DNA from: Bacteroidota bacterium
Lineage (GTDB): Bacteria > Bacteroidota > Ignavibacteria > Tepidaquicellales > Tepidaquicellaceae
Assembly (NCBI GenBank): GCA_018266875.1
Contig: JAFDZR010000056.1
Coordinates: 1 to 56,744, forward strand
Direction: 5' to 3'
DNA: 56,744 nucleotides
Below are positions 1-9,516 of the stretch, one piece after another. The notes under the pieces were generated by a model. The model had not been told where the DNA came from and did not search any database. It saw only the letters and a program-made list of their open reading frames with translations. Each line of letters starts with the position of its first letter. The stretch's first letter is position 1. The position numbers and the translations under genes were made by a program.

Positions 1-4
1 AAAA

Positions 5-24
5 TTAATTTGGACAGTATTGCT
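5..24 (+). promoter_or_regulatory. Upstream element shared with the gene at 53560-56418 (copy 1)
   Basis: This 20-base sequence is the exact reverse complement of 56527-56546. It ends about 70 bases before the ATG at 97, and the other copy ends about 108 bases before the ATG at 56418, so each copy has the same orientation relative to its gene. With one gap and one mismatch the match extends to about 32 bases. The core is TTTGGACAGTATTGCT. It may be a shared promoter or leader element, or a dispersed repeat. No function is recognised. Confidence 0.4.
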
Positions 25-96
25 CTTTATTATGCAGATGAACTATTTTATGAATTACTTTATTTTATAATCTTAATTACATTAAAAAAAAATCAA

Positions 97-999
97 ATGA
101 TCCTCAGAATAATAATTGTTTCACTGAGTATACTATTCACATCACAGATAAGATCACAGGAATTATACATTGTCTCCAAAGCGGCAGCCAGTCTGTCGAA
201 AGACAGAGTCGAGATCAGAAACAACGTAATGAGCTATGATAATTTCAAATATTACCATAACTCGTTCGAATTGAATTACGGGATCCTTGGTAATCTCACT
301 CTTTACAACCACATTTATTACACTACTGAAACCGGTAATAAATTTTTCGGGAATTATGAAGCTGAACTGCGGTACAGGTTCCTGAATATTGACAGGAAAA
401 ACGCTCATTTCAGAATGGCTTTTCAGACAGCAGCTCTTATACCTGTTAATGCGCAGCCTATAGTAGGTGATCAGGTTGAATATGAACTTCATCCCGGACA
501 TATTGTGAAATTCTATAACTTTGTTCAGGATATTACCGTCCCGTCAATTGATTTTCATACAACTGATAATTATACATTCAGTAACAGTCTCATTGGAACA
601 TACCTTGTGAATAAATTTGCCGCAACCGTAGAGATGGGATATAATGTAAATGTTGCGAAAAAAGATTTCAAATTCGGGAATTACTACAACTGGAATCTAG
701 CTCTCGGACTGCTTGTACTTCCAAGAGAATACAAAAGCTACAATGATGTGAACATCAATGTTTATTCAGAATCAAAAGCGTATTATTTTGAAAAGAATAA
801 ATTTCTCGGTTCTGCAATAGTAAATTCAGGCGGATTCAGACTGGATACGTATTTAGGAGTGCAGGCAATCTTTCTGTCTTCAATAATGGCAGAACTTTCC
901 TATAAAATACCTGTTCATTCAAATGAATTTGCTGAGATAAATTACGGCACCAGGACCACAGGTCTTCTGTTCAGTCTGAGATATCTGTTCTTTCTGTGA
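97..999 (+). CDS. Probable outer-membrane beta-barrel protein, hypothetical
   Basis: I do not recognise a named family. From the ATG at 97 the protein has 300 residues and opens with a short hydrophobic signal peptide (MILRIIIVSLSILFTS) followed by SQ-E, a plausible cleavage region. The rest is rich in alternating aromatic/polar residues (Tyr, Phe, Asn), and it ends in SLRYLFFL, a hydrophobic/aromatic end typical of outer-membrane barrels. The reading frame stays open upstream to a TTG at 10, but those residues would bury the signal peptide, so the ATG at 97 is preferred. The next gene starts 52 bases downstream on the same strand. Barrel topology is inferred from composition only. Confidence 0.6.
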   Translation: MILRIIIVSLSILFTSQIRSQELYIVSKAAASLSKDRVEIRNNVMSYDNFKYYHNSFELNYGILGNLTLYNHIYYTTETGNKFFGNYEAELRYRFLNIDRKNAHFRMAFQTAALIPVNAQPIVGDQVEYELHPGHIVKFYNFVQDITVPSIDFHTTDNYTFSNSLIGTYLVNKFAATVEMGYNVNVAKKDFKFGNYYNWNLALGLLVLPREYKSYNDVNINVYSESKAYYFEKNKFLGSAIVNSGGFRLDTYLGVQAIFLSSIMAELSYKIPVHSNEFAEINYGTRTTGLLFSLRYLFFL

Positions 1000-1051
1000 T
1001 AATTCATAAGGGCAATATTTCCGCCGGCTGTTTCAAATCTTTTACTTACAA

Positions 1052-3040
1052 ATGAATTTTAAAAAATTAACTCTCCTGTCATTTCTGATTTTTCTGATTT
1101 TTTTTGCTGAGGATTCATTTGCCGTTTTCAGCAGTGATCCGGAAATCCCCGTCTGTGAAATTGAAAAAAAGAATTTCACATTCAGAAATCCGCTGATAAA
1201 TTCTGATTACAAAAGTGATACAAGCATTAATGTGAATTATTACGGACTGGATCTGGTCATAAATTATCAGCCGGATCTCCTGACAGGAATTGTCAGCATT
1301 CAGTTTACAGGCGCAGTAAACGGAATCTCCGGAGTATTTTTTGATCTTAGCAATAATCTGACAGTCGACTCGGTGTTGCATGACAATTCTTCCCTTGTGT
1401 TTGATCATGTGATGGACAGAGTAAATATTTCCCTGCCTTCGCAGATAAATTCCGGCGATGTTTTTAAGGTAAAGATTTATTATCACGGCGTTCCTGTTCC
1501 GACAGGATTCGGGAGTTTTATTTTCGGAGCAAACGGCGACATTCCTTCCATCTGGACGCTGAGCGAACCTTTCGGCTCAAGCGACTGGTTTCCCTGTAAA
1601 AATACTGTCTCTGACAAAGCTGATTCCTCCGATGTTTCAGTAACGTGCAGAAGCGATCTTACGGCAGTTTCAAACGGAGTTCTGATCTCCGCCTCTGACA
1701 ACGGGAACGGTACAAAGACTTATTCATGGCATAACTCCTATCCGATTGCCGTTTATCTTATATCTCTTGCAATTTCGGATTACTCGCAGTATAACGGTTA
1801 TTTCAGATATTCGGAAAAAGATTCCATGCCGGTCTTTAATTTCATCTATCCTGAAAATCTTGATGGTTTGAAGACACAGCTTGACAAGACTTACGGAATG
1901 CTTGAATTCTTTTCCGGGAAATTCGGACTATATCCTTTTATCAGGGAAAAATACGGACATGCTGAGTTTGGAAGAATAGCAGGAATGGAACATCAGACAG
2001 TTTCGTCAATGGGAGTTTTTAACGATAATATTATGGCGCATGAACTAACGCATCAGTGGTTTGGCGATAAGATCTCCTGCGGTAGCTGGGAAAATATCTG
2101 GCTCAACGAAGGTTTTGCAACTTACGGAGAGGCGCTATACAATGAATATCTCTACGGGAAAAGCGGTTATGATGAATTTATAAAATACAGAATGGCTGAT
2201 GCAAAAAGAGCAACAGGATCCGTTTATGTGCAGGATGTAAATTCAGTTTCACAGATCTTCAACGGAGACAGGAGTTATGCCAAGGGCTGCGCAGTGCTTC
2301 ACATGCTGAGGGGAATTACGGGAGATTCTGTATTCTTTGCAATTCTGAAAAGTTATTCTTCGGATACTAATTATGCATACAAAACAGCTGTCACCGCTGA
2401 TTTCATGAATACTGCAGAATCTGTTTCCGGACACGACCTTGATTATTTTTTTTCGGAATGGATTTACGGAGAGAATTTTCCAAAGTATAATGTTGACTGG
2501 ACCACTGAAATGATCAGCTCATCCGTTTACAATGCAAAGATCAACATTCTTCAGGAGACAAATACTTCGCCGCCGTTTTTTACTATGCCGGTGAATATTA
2601 AGATTTTCCTTCAGAACGGAGATACGACTTTTACGGTATTCAACAATTCGCAGTATCAGTCATTTGATTTCACGGTAAAAGGCAAGCCCATAAACTTCAG
2701 GATCGATCCGGATAATCTGATATTAAAAGAGGTCAGAGGAGAAGATATAATTCCGGTTTCTTTTTCTCTCAGTCAGAATTTCCCAAATCCTTTCAATCCA
2801 TCAACAACAATAACCTATCAACTGGGAAGACCATCATTTGTATCTTTAAAAATATATGACATTACAGGCAGAGAAGTCAGGGATCTGATAAACGGCAGTC
2901 AGAGAGAAGGAAATTACAGGATCGAATTCAATTCTTCCGGACTGGCTTCAGGAGTTTACTTTTATAAACTCGAAGCCGGAGCTTCAGATAAAATAAATTT
3001 TTATTTCAGGGAAACAAAAAAAATGATACTGCTAAGATAA
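1052..3040 (+). CDS. Secreted M1-family metallopeptidase with T9SS C-terminal sorting domain
   Basis: This is a zinc aminopeptidase-N-like enzyme of 662 residues. The zinc site HELTH lies at about residues 330-334, with the third ligand in NEGFA (Glu353), the standard M1 spacing. The GAMEN-equivalent exopeptidase motif upstream reads AGMEH. A hydrophobic signal peptide occupies residues 1 to about 24. The C-terminus from about residue 570 carries SLSQNFPNPFNPSTT and later GVYFYKLEAG, the hallmark of type A T9SS sorting domains. It is therefore probably exported across the outer membrane and cleaved there or anchored at the surface. The sorting domain has about eight extra residues between KLEAG and the terminal KKMILLR compared with the two other copies in the window. 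Confidence 0.93.
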   Translation: MNFKKLTLLSFLIFLIFFAEDSFAVFSSDPEIPVCEIEKKNFTFRNPLINSDYKSDTSINVNYYGLDLVINYQPDLLTGIVSIQFTGAVNGISGVFFDLSNNLTVDSVLHDNSSLVFDHVMDRVNISLPSQINSGDVFKVKIYYHGVPVPTGFGSFIFGANGDIPSIWTLSEPFGSSDWFPCKNTVSDKADSSDVSVTCRSDLTAVSNGVLISASDNGNGTKTYSWHNSYPIAVYLISLAISDYSQYNGYFRYSEKDSMPVFNFIYPENLDGLKTQLDKTYGMLEFFSGKFGLYPFIREKYGHAEFGRIAGMEHQTVSSMGVFNDNIMAHELTHQWFGDKISCGSWENIWLNEGFATYGEALYNEYLYGKSGYDEFIKYRMADAKRATGSVYVQDVNSVSQIFNGDRSYAKGCAVLHMLRGITGDSVFFAILKSYSSDTNYAYKTAVTADFMNTAESVSGHDLDYFFSEWIYGENFPKYNVDWTTEMISSSVYNAKINILQETNTSPPFFTMPVNIKIFLQNGDTTFTVFNNSQYQSFDFTVKGKPINFRIDPDNLILKEVRGEDIIPVSFSLSQNFPNPFNPSTTITYQLGRPSFVSLKIYDITGREVRDLINGSQREGNYRIEFNSSGLASGVYFYKLEAGASDKINFYFRETKKMILLR

Positions 3041-3132
3041 TTATTAATCTGTCAGCCGCGGATATTCCTGAAGCTTATCTGTTTTAAAAATTAAATTCCT
3101 GACTTTAAGCGGTAAAAATTTTTATAAAAAAA

Positions 3133-3158
3133 AACCCGGATAATTTCTTATCCGAGTT
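3133..3158 (-). terminator. Intrinsic terminator of rpsA
   Basis: An 11-base-pair stem (AACCCGGATAA / TTATCCGAGTT, one mismatch) with loop TTTC lies between two convergent genes. Read on the minus strand it is followed by a long T run, as expected for a rho-independent terminator of rpsA. Confidence 0.75.
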
Positions 3159-3186
3159 GTATAAATTAATTTTATTTAATTTAAGA

Positions 3187-5169
3187 TTATTCTACTTTTG
3201 GTTCTGTACCTTCTTCCGGCTTTGGTGTATCTTCTGCCTTCTGTTCTGATGCAGGTTTTTCCGGAGCAGGTTTTTCTGCTTTAGGTTCAGATTTTGGTTC
3301 AGGTGTCTCCGCGGGTTTCTCTGCAGGGGGATGGTTTATTTCAGGTACATCTTCCCCGATTATATCTTCAATTTTAAAATCAATCTGTTCTGATTCAAAG
3401 CTTCTGGTCTTATCCTGAATGTCCGAAGTCGTAAACTTTTTCGGCAGTTTGAATCTCTTTATATATTCATCAATTTCAGACTGATCCTTATCTTTCAGAT
3501 ATTCAATAACCGACAGAACGATTTTTTTATTCGTCTTGTCAAATTCAATTATCTCTGCATTTAATTTATCTCCGACTCTGAAATGCTCGCTGAAATTCTT
3601 CACAGGCACAGTGGAAAGCTGGGAAGCGGGTATAAATGAATCCACATCCTCAGGCAGTTCAACTATAATTCCTTTTTCAATAGGTTTAATGATCCTGCAT
3701 TCGGATTCCGAACCGACTTTGTATTTTTCCTCAAGCGTATCCCATGGATTTTCAAGCAGCTGTTTTCTTCCGAGAGATATTCTCTGATTTGCGACATCAA
3801 CTCCGAGTATTACGACTTCTATTTCATCACCGACCTTAAAGAGATCGCCTATGTCAAAAATTTTCTTTGTCCATGAAAGATCGGAAATATGCACCAGTCC
3901 GTCCACTCCTTCTTCGAGCTCCACAAAAATTCCGAAGTTCGTGATGTTGCATACCTTACCTTTATGTTTGGTTCCGATCGGGAATTTATCAAGAAGACTC
4001 TGCCATGGATTTGGTGTAAGCTGTTTCATTCCGAGGGAAAGTTTTTTGTTCTCGGAATCAATTGTAAGAATCTGCGCTTCCACAACCTGACCCATAGAAA
4101 CCATCTGTGTAGGATTCGTGATATGCTGAGTCCAGGACATTTCACTTACGTGAATTAATCCTTCAATTCCTTTTTCAATTTCAATGAATGCGCCGTACTC
4201 TGTGAGAGATACTACTTTTCCGGAGACTTTATCGCCAATATTGAACCTGGTCTGGATCTCATCCCATGGATGTTTCTGAAGCTGTTTCAGTCCGAGATAT
4301 ACTCTCTGCTTTTCAGGATCGAATTCGAGAACCGATACTTCAATATCCTGATCGAGCTTTACGATATCGCTCGGATGGTTTATCCTTCCCCATGAAAGGT
4401 CTGTAATATGTATTAAACCGTCAAGACCTCCGAGATCAACAAAGACGCCGAAATCCGTAATGGCTTTTACAACGGCTTTCATTGTCATTCCCTTCTCGAT
4501 TGTATTGAGAAGTTCCTCACGCTGACCTGCCATTGATTCTTCAATAATCAGTTTATGTGATACAATTATATTTTCATTGACGTTGTTTACTTTCAGAACT
4601 TTAAAGTCCATTGTTTTTCCAACATATTCATCATAGTCTCTTATCGGTTTGGTATCGATCTGGGAACCCGGAAGGAATGCCGAAAGACCGGCAATATCAA
4701 CGACAAATCCGCCTTTGATCCTTCTGATGCATTTCCCTTTGACGATTGTACCGTCTTCCTGGGCAGAAACAATTCTGTCCCACATTTTCATTGAATCAGC
4801 TTTTTTCTTTGAAAGTACAAGCTGACCTTCTTTGTCTTCTATTTTTTCAAGAAAAACCTCAACTTCTTTTCCTATTGCAATTTCATCCGGATCAGAAAAA
4901 TCATTTACGGAAACCCTGCCGTCTGATTTTGAACCGATGTCAATTAACACATCCTCACCGTTTATAGCTACTATTTTACCTTTTACAAGTTCATTTTCCT
5001 TTATGACATTAAAGGTCTTTTCATAAAGGTCAAGCATCTGTTTGTATTCAGTCTCATCATAATCGCTTACAATGATTTTGATCTTATCTTTTTCAGCCTT
5101 GATCTTTTTTGTAAGTGAAGCAGACATTTCCTTTGGAGCTTCAGTTTCTTTTACTTCTGTATCTACCAT
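3187..5169 (-). CDS. rpsA: 30S ribosomal protein S1
   Basis: Ribosomal protein S1 binds mRNA and helps start translation on the 30S subunit. The 660-residue product contains six consecutive S1 (OB-fold) repeats. Four well-preserved ones in the middle and C-terminal half show the usual GxVxxxxxFGxFVxL and GLIHxSDLSW patterns, for example GLDGLIHITDLSWGRI and GIEGLIHVSEMSW. The two N-terminal repeats are more divergent, as is normal in S1. The last 60 or so residues are a Pro/Glu/Lys/Ala-rich low-complexity tail. The order cmk-rpsA is common in bacteria. A terminator hairpin follows the stop codon. Confidence 0.97.
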   Translation of the reverse strand: MVDTEVKETEAPKEMSASLTKKIKAEKDKIKIIVSDYDETEYKQMLDLYEKTFNVIKENELVKGKIVAINGEDVLIDIGSKSDGRVSVNDFSDPDEIAIGKEVEVFLEKIEDKEGQLVLSKKKADSMKMWDRIVSAQEDGTIVKGKCIRRIKGGFVVDIAGLSAFLPGSQIDTKPIRDYDEYVGKTMDFKVLKVNNVNENIIVSHKLIIEESMAGQREELLNTIEKGMTMKAVVKAITDFGVFVDLGGLDGLIHITDLSWGRINHPSDIVKLDQDIEVSVLEFDPEKQRVYLGLKQLQKHPWDEIQTRFNIGDKVSGKVVSLTEYGAFIEIEKGIEGLIHVSEMSWTQHITNPTQMVSMGQVVEAQILTIDSENKKLSLGMKQLTPNPWQSLLDKFPIGTKHKGKVCNITNFGIFVELEEGVDGLVHISDLSWTKKIFDIGDLFKVGDEIEVVILGVDVANQRISLGRKQLLENPWDTLEEKYKVGSESECRIIKPIEKGIIVELPEDVDSFIPASQLSTVPVKNFSEHFRVGDKLNAEIIEFDKTNKKIVLSVIEYLKDKDQSEIDEYIKRFKLPKKFTTSDIQDKTRSFESEQIDFKIEDIIGEDVPEINHPPAEKPAETPEPKSEPKAEKPAPEKPASEQKAEDTPKPEEGTEPKVE

Positions 5170-5305
5170 TATAGGTTTTATTCCTTCCGATGCAAAGTTC
5201 CGTGCATCATTTTTTACTTCGGCGGCATCTGATTTTTACCGCTTCGGTTAATTTAATTAATTAATCCCCTTTCGGGCTTTGTTATAAAATTATCCGGTCC
5301 GGATA

Positions 5306-5962
5306 TTAATCCAGTCCGTTTACAATTCTTAATAAATAATTCACCTGTTCTTCTATGATCATATTGGTCGTATTCAGCTCAACAGCATCCTTTGCTTTCT
5401 TTAAGGGACTCTCTTTTCTTTTGCTGTCAATGTCATCCCTTTTTTTCAGCTCCGCCATTATTTTCTCTATCGGCAGTTTCATTCCGTGTTCTATAAAATC
5501 CTGCCTTCTTCTTGCAGCCCTGGTCTTAAGATCGCACACCAGGAAAAATTTGAATTTGGCATTCGGGAATACAACCGTACCGATATCTCTTCCGTCCATT
5601 ACGATATTATTCTCCTTTGCATAAGCTCTCTGCTTATCAACAAGGATTTTTCTTACTTCCTTTATTGCGCTTACACTGCTGACCTTGCTTGTGACATCAA
5701 AAGATCTGATCTCTTTGGTAACATTTTTCCCATTGAGAAAAACCTCTTCACCTTCGAACTTTATATCTGACTTTGAGGTCAGATCAACAATTCTTTTAAT
5801 GTCATTCGGCTTTATATTATTCTTCAGCAACTCTAGTGTAATCGCCCTGTACATTGCACCGCTGTCAATATATACGTAATTCAGTTTTTCCGCGAGGATC
5901 CTGGCTGAAGTGCTTTTTCCGGTTCCAGACGGACCATCGATTGCAACCACCACTTTTTCCAT
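5306..5962 (-). CDS. cmk: Cytidylate kinase
   Basis: Cytidylate kinase phosphorylates CMP and dCMP with ATP to give the diphosphates. The 218-residue length is normal. A P-loop GPSGTGKST sits at residues 10-18, followed by the CMP-binding YIDSGAMYRAITL segment and the MDGRDIGTVVFP motif that is highly conserved in Cmk. The lid region carries KxRAxRR-type residues (TRAARRRQDF). It lies 136 bases upstream of rpsA on the same strand, the usual partner. Confidence 0.97.
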   Translation of the reverse strand: MEKVVVAIDGPSGTGKSTSARILAEKLNYVYIDSGAMYRAITLELLKNNIKPNDIKRIVDLTSKSDIKFEGEEVFLNGKNVTKEIRSFDVTSKVSSVSAIKEVRKILVDKQRAYAKENNIVMDGRDIGTVVFPNAKFKFFLVCDLKTRAARRRQDFIEHGMKLPIEKIMAELKKRDDIDSKRKESPLKKAKDAVELNTTNMIIEEQVNYLLRIVNGLD

Positions 5963-6259
5963 TAATTGAATGTGTCCGTTATCGTTTTATTAAATTATGT
6001 TTTAAAAAAAATAATTTACTGCCAGTAGGACATAATACAGAATAAATAAATGAAAATTCAGCAATGGTAAAGAATATCACGAATAACCTTGAGGCTTAAT
6101 TCAGGGGTTAGGTTCGGAAATTGCTTTCAGTTATTCCATTTATCAAGATTGAAAACGTCTCAATCTGACAGACTTGTAAATTCGCTAATTTATTGCAGAT
6201 TTTCAATATAAATTTCTATGGTATCCTCATGTCTGCAATTCTTTTCAAAAAATACTTAT
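5963..6259. other. Intergenic stretch, nothing recognised
   Basis: About 300 AT-rich bases lie between cmk and the unrecognised gene upstream of it. I see no convincing reading frame, RNA gene or strong hairpin. The promoter of cmk probably lies here. Confidence 0.5.
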
Positions 6260-7705
6260 TCAGTTCAGTTCTCTGATCTTAGATTCGATCCAGTTTCCGA
6301 ATACAGGTCCGAATGAGTTTCCACCGTTTTTCCCGTATCCGGATAAAAGATTATCATCTCTTTTCCTGTCATCTTTTAAAATTTCTGATATCATTGAAAT
6401 AAAATTTATATATCCGGATTTCTTTATTTCGGGGACAGACCTGTCTTTTTTTAGTAACTGTCTGAATGAGCCTGTCAGGGAATAAAGCTGTTCTGTTGCT
6501 CCCGTTTCAAAATAGATCATGATATAAAGCACTCTTATCTCATACTTTAGATATGTATCCCCCGATAAAATACTTGACAGTTCGGAAAGGGATCTATCAT
6601 AATCCTTTTTGTAAAAATTTATCAGGGCTTTTGAATAAAGATAATTTGAATTTCTTTCTTCCTGCTTCAATTTTTGCCTGAATTCCTCTGTGAATTCCTC
6701 AGTGAATTTCAGCTCATTGAGTAATAATCCCTGCTGCACTACTTTTCTGAAAAACACCGGATTGATCCCTTTAGAAAATAATCCTCTTTCTATTTCCTCC
6801 CTGTAAAGTTTAAAAAGTTCTTTATTGTATTTGCCCTCTCCCTTTAAGATCATATAACTGCAGAAGTCATAAAATCTTCCGTAAATATTTCTGCAGACTG
6901 TATCATTGAAAATATTTTCATTCTTTTTGAAAAAAGTTCTCAGCGTTCTGTAGTTTTCAACAGAAGGCCGGGAGATCAATGAAAGCATATAATAATGGGC
7001 GGTGATGAAAGGATCATCATTTTTAAAATTAACCGATGTTGAATCAATTATCTCTTTAATAAAACTAAAATCCTGTTCCATAAATATAATCTTGTCTGTT
7101 GTATAATACAGATTATAATTCTGAATCAGTACTATTAAAAAATACCTGATCAATTCCGTAGTAGGATCCAGCGGATTTACGGAGGATATAAATTTATCAA
7201 GTTCTCCGTGCTCAAGATATTTTTTCCTGAAATAAAACAATCTGAGATTCTCGATCTGATACCGGTCATAATAATCCTGTCTCCCCTTTTTCTGAGTCCT
7301 TTGCTTAATATTTATTAGTTTACGGATATTATGAAATGCCATTTTATTTAAATTTCTGCTGTAAAGCTCGTTGACAAGAAATATTCCGGACTGGAACGGG
7401 GAATTCTCCAGCGCCCGGAAAGAAACAAATTTTTCGGCATGTTCAAAAAGATCCGAAAAAATATTTCTGAGCAATGCAGGATTGTATTTCTTGTCCGGAT
7501 ACAATTCAGAAAATATTTTCCTGTATGTCTTTTCGTCTATGTTAAAATCAGGATAATATTTTTTAATTGCTCTGAAAAGCCCTGATACTTTTTTTACTCT
7601 GTTAAAATAGGCTGAATTAATATACCTTCCGAATTCTTTTAATTCGTTTTTTGAAAAAGTATTTAACAGCCTGAATATTTTGGTTTTCCGCATATTTGGT
7701 TTCAC
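6260..7705 (-). CDS. Hypothetical helical protein, about 480 residues
   Basis: I do not recognise this protein beyond a loose likeness to long uncharacterised Bacteroidota proteins. It has no signal peptide, no transmembrane segment and no obvious catalytic motif. The composition is rich in Lys, Arg, Phe, Tyr, Leu and Glu, in patterns that suggest almost all alpha-helix, possibly degenerate TPR-like or helical-hairpin repeats (KALINFYKKDYDRSLSEL near residue 365). The N-terminus (about residues 8-40) has a compact KNELKEFGRYINS motif followed by AYFNRVKKV. It stands alone between cmk and the divergent secreted SGNH gene. A cytoplasmic scaffold or regulatory role is possible but unproven. Confidence 0.75.
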   Translation of the reverse strand: MKPNMRKTKIFRLLNTFSKNELKEFGRYINSAYFNRVKKVSGLFRAIKKYYPDFNIDEKTYRKIFSELYPDKKYNPALLRNIFSDLFEHAEKFVSFRALENSPFQSGIFLVNELYSRNLNKMAFHNIRKLINIKQRTQKKGRQDYYDRYQIENLRLFYFRKKYLEHGELDKFISSVNPLDPTTELIRYFLIVLIQNYNLYYTTDKIIFMEQDFSFIKEIIDSTSVNFKNDDPFITAHYYMLSLISRPSVENYRTLRTFFKKNENIFNDTVCRNIYGRFYDFCSYMILKGEGKYNKELFKLYREEIERGLFSKGINPVFFRKVVQQGLLLNELKFTEEFTEEFRQKLKQEERNSNYLYSKALINFYKKDYDRSLSELSSILSGDTYLKYEIRVLYIMIYFETGATEQLYSLTGSFRQLLKKDRSVPEIKKSGYINFISMISEILKDDRKRDDNLLSGYGKNGGNSFGPVFGNWIESKIRELN

Positions 7706-7928
7706 AAATATACTACATTTATAATTTATTAATGCGCATAAAATTAAAATTATAGTACATAAATAGATATTTTAAACTTTGATATCTTCCTTTATATACT
7801 ACAAACAGGGAAAAATAATATTGCCTGTTTTATCGTCAGGAATTATTTTTATCAGGAATTTTTTCCGGGTCAATAAGGAAATTAACCTTTATTAAAAATC
7901 AAATTTAAAAAATTTAAAAAATTATATT

Positions 7929-9437
7929 ATGAAGACCGTGATTTTCATTGCTCTTATCTTTGTTACAGTATCAGCTCATTTCAATTTGTTATGTTCTCAA
8001 AACTGTTCAGCGACTCATACCGGTAAGCCGCCTCTTCTTGACCTTGGAACAAATTACTTCAGGGGTTTTCAGGGCGGACTCTATCCAAACGGTTCAAATT
8101 TAAGACCACCTTCCCATAACTCTGCCGGAATTGAGATTGCAAAACAAATAGTACCTCTGGATACTAACGGAAATTATGACCCCGTTAACGGAAAGATAGT
8201 CTTCGCATCTGTCGGAATGTCAAACTGTAATCTGGAATTTGCAAAGTTTATGCTGCTGCTGAGCGGTTCGCAGTTTATCAATCCGTATATTGTACTTGTA
8301 AATGCAGCTCAGGGAGGTTACGACATTAATCTGATGCTTGACACGGGTAATATTTACTGGGATCTCGTAAAACAAAAGCTCTCGTGGAAAGGCGTTACAG
8401 ATAAACAGGTACAGGTGATCTGGTTCAAGAATGTTGAATTGGGTCCTACAGATACTACTTTCCCGGGTTATCCTCAAAGTCTTAAAAGCAAGCAGTCAGC
8501 GGTCATGAATATTTTAAATAATAAATTTCCAAACCTGAAGTCCTGTTATATCGCAAACAGGATTTATGCGGGATATGCAGTTTCCAACGGAAACAGGGAG
8601 CCATTTGCATACTATTCCGGATGGTCGGCAAAATGGATGATAGAGGATCAGATCAACGGGAGCAGCAATCTCATTTACAGAGGAGCTAATAAAAATTCTC
8701 CGTGGCTTTCCTGGGGTCCGTATCTCTGGGCAGACGGTACAAATCAAAATATTGAAGGGCTGAAATGGAACTGTCCTGTTGATTATCTGAGTGACGGTAC
8801 GCATCCTTCCGATACGGGCAGTGTGAAGGTTGCGCAAAAACTCCTGAACTTTTTTACAACTGATGAAACAGCGAGGCCATGGTTCTATAAGAGTATTTCA
8901 CTGGATCTTTCTCTCGCATTTGAAGGAATGCTGGATGTAATGTCAAATACCATGAGCATTAAGGATACTGTGATCGTCAATCTGAAAAATAATTATCCGC
9001 CGTATAATACAGTTGATTCTGATAAAGGAACTATTGACTCTGTCTCCCTGACAGGGAATTTTAAATTCTATAATGCGCCAAACGGTAATTATTATATACA
9101 GGTCATTCACAGAAACGGAATTGAAACATGGAGCAGATCCGGCGGAGAAGTCCTGAATCAGGGAAGCTTCAAAAATTATGATTTTACTTTTTCCGCCGTA
9201 AGGGCTTTTGGGAATAATCTATTGCTTAAAGGGAACAAGTACTGCATATTCAGCGGTGATACTGATCATGACGGTGTGATAGATATTTCCGATTTAGCAT
9301 CCGTTGAAAATGATGCGGCAGTTTTCCTTTCAGGTTATGTAAATTCTGATTTAACCGGTGACGGTCTGGTGGATGTGAGCGACAGTCAGACAGCGGAAAA
9401 TAACGCTTCAAATTTTATTGCAAAGATAACACCGTAA
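7929..9437 (+). CDS. Secreted SGNH-hydrolase-like protein with dockerin-like C-terminal module
   Basis: The 502-residue protein has a signal peptide (residues 1 to about 23, ending LLCSQ). Its first two thirds look like an SGNH/GDSL-type esterase domain: VGMSN with candidate nucleophile Ser98, a glycine block AAQGGYD, an Asn block WFKNVELG, and the catalytic Asp/His pair in DGTHPSD (Asp289, His292). The last 180 or so residues form a module shared with three other genes here: a beta-rich part containing NGNYYIQV and NGIETWSRSGGE, then two calcium-type loops, DTDHDGVIDISD and DLTGDGLVDVSD. No T9SS PNPFNP motif is present. The likely role is a secreted or surface esterase acting on acylated polysaccharide. 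The substrate is unknown. Confidence 0.8.
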   Translation: MKTVIFIALIFVTVSAHFNLLCSQNCSATHTGKPPLLDLGTNYFRGFQGGLYPNGSNLRPPSHNSAGIEIAKQIVPLDTNGNYDPVNGKIVFASVGMSNCNLEFAKFMLLLSGSQFINPYIVLVNAAQGGYDINLMLDTGNIYWDLVKQKLSWKGVTDKQVQVIWFKNVELGPTDTTFPGYPQSLKSKQSAVMNILNNKFPNLKSCYIANRIYAGYAVSNGNREPFAYYSGWSAKWMIEDQINGSSNLIYRGANKNSPWLSWGPYLWADGTNQNIEGLKWNCPVDYLSDGTHPSDTGSVKVAQKLLNFFTTDETARPWFYKSISLDLSLAFEGMLDVMSNTMSIKDTVIVNLKNNYPPYNTVDSDKGTIDSVSLTGNFKFYNAPNGNYYIQVIHRNGIETWSRSGGEVLNQGSFKNYDFTFSAVRAFGNNLLLKGNKYCIFSGDTDHDGVIDISDLASVENDAAVFLSGYVNSDLTGDGLVDVSDSQTAENNASNFIAKITP

Positions 9438-9516
9438 TAATATTCCATATAATGATCCCGGCGTGAATTTTAAATTTACATTTATTATTAACTTAAGTTG
9501 AATTAGTTTTAATCTC

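Noticed and set aside
5..24. Sigma-54 type promoter in the shared element
   Set aside because: The TGG and GC parts are present, but the distance between GG and GC is eight bases instead of ten.
10..96. Longer N-terminus of the first gene (TTG at 10)
   Set aside because: It would put 29 residues in front of an otherwise typical signal peptide. The ATG at 97 is the natural start.
3187..5169. Repeated segments inside rpsA as possible DNA repeats
   Set aside because: They are the normal six S1 protein repeats. The DNA copies are diverged.
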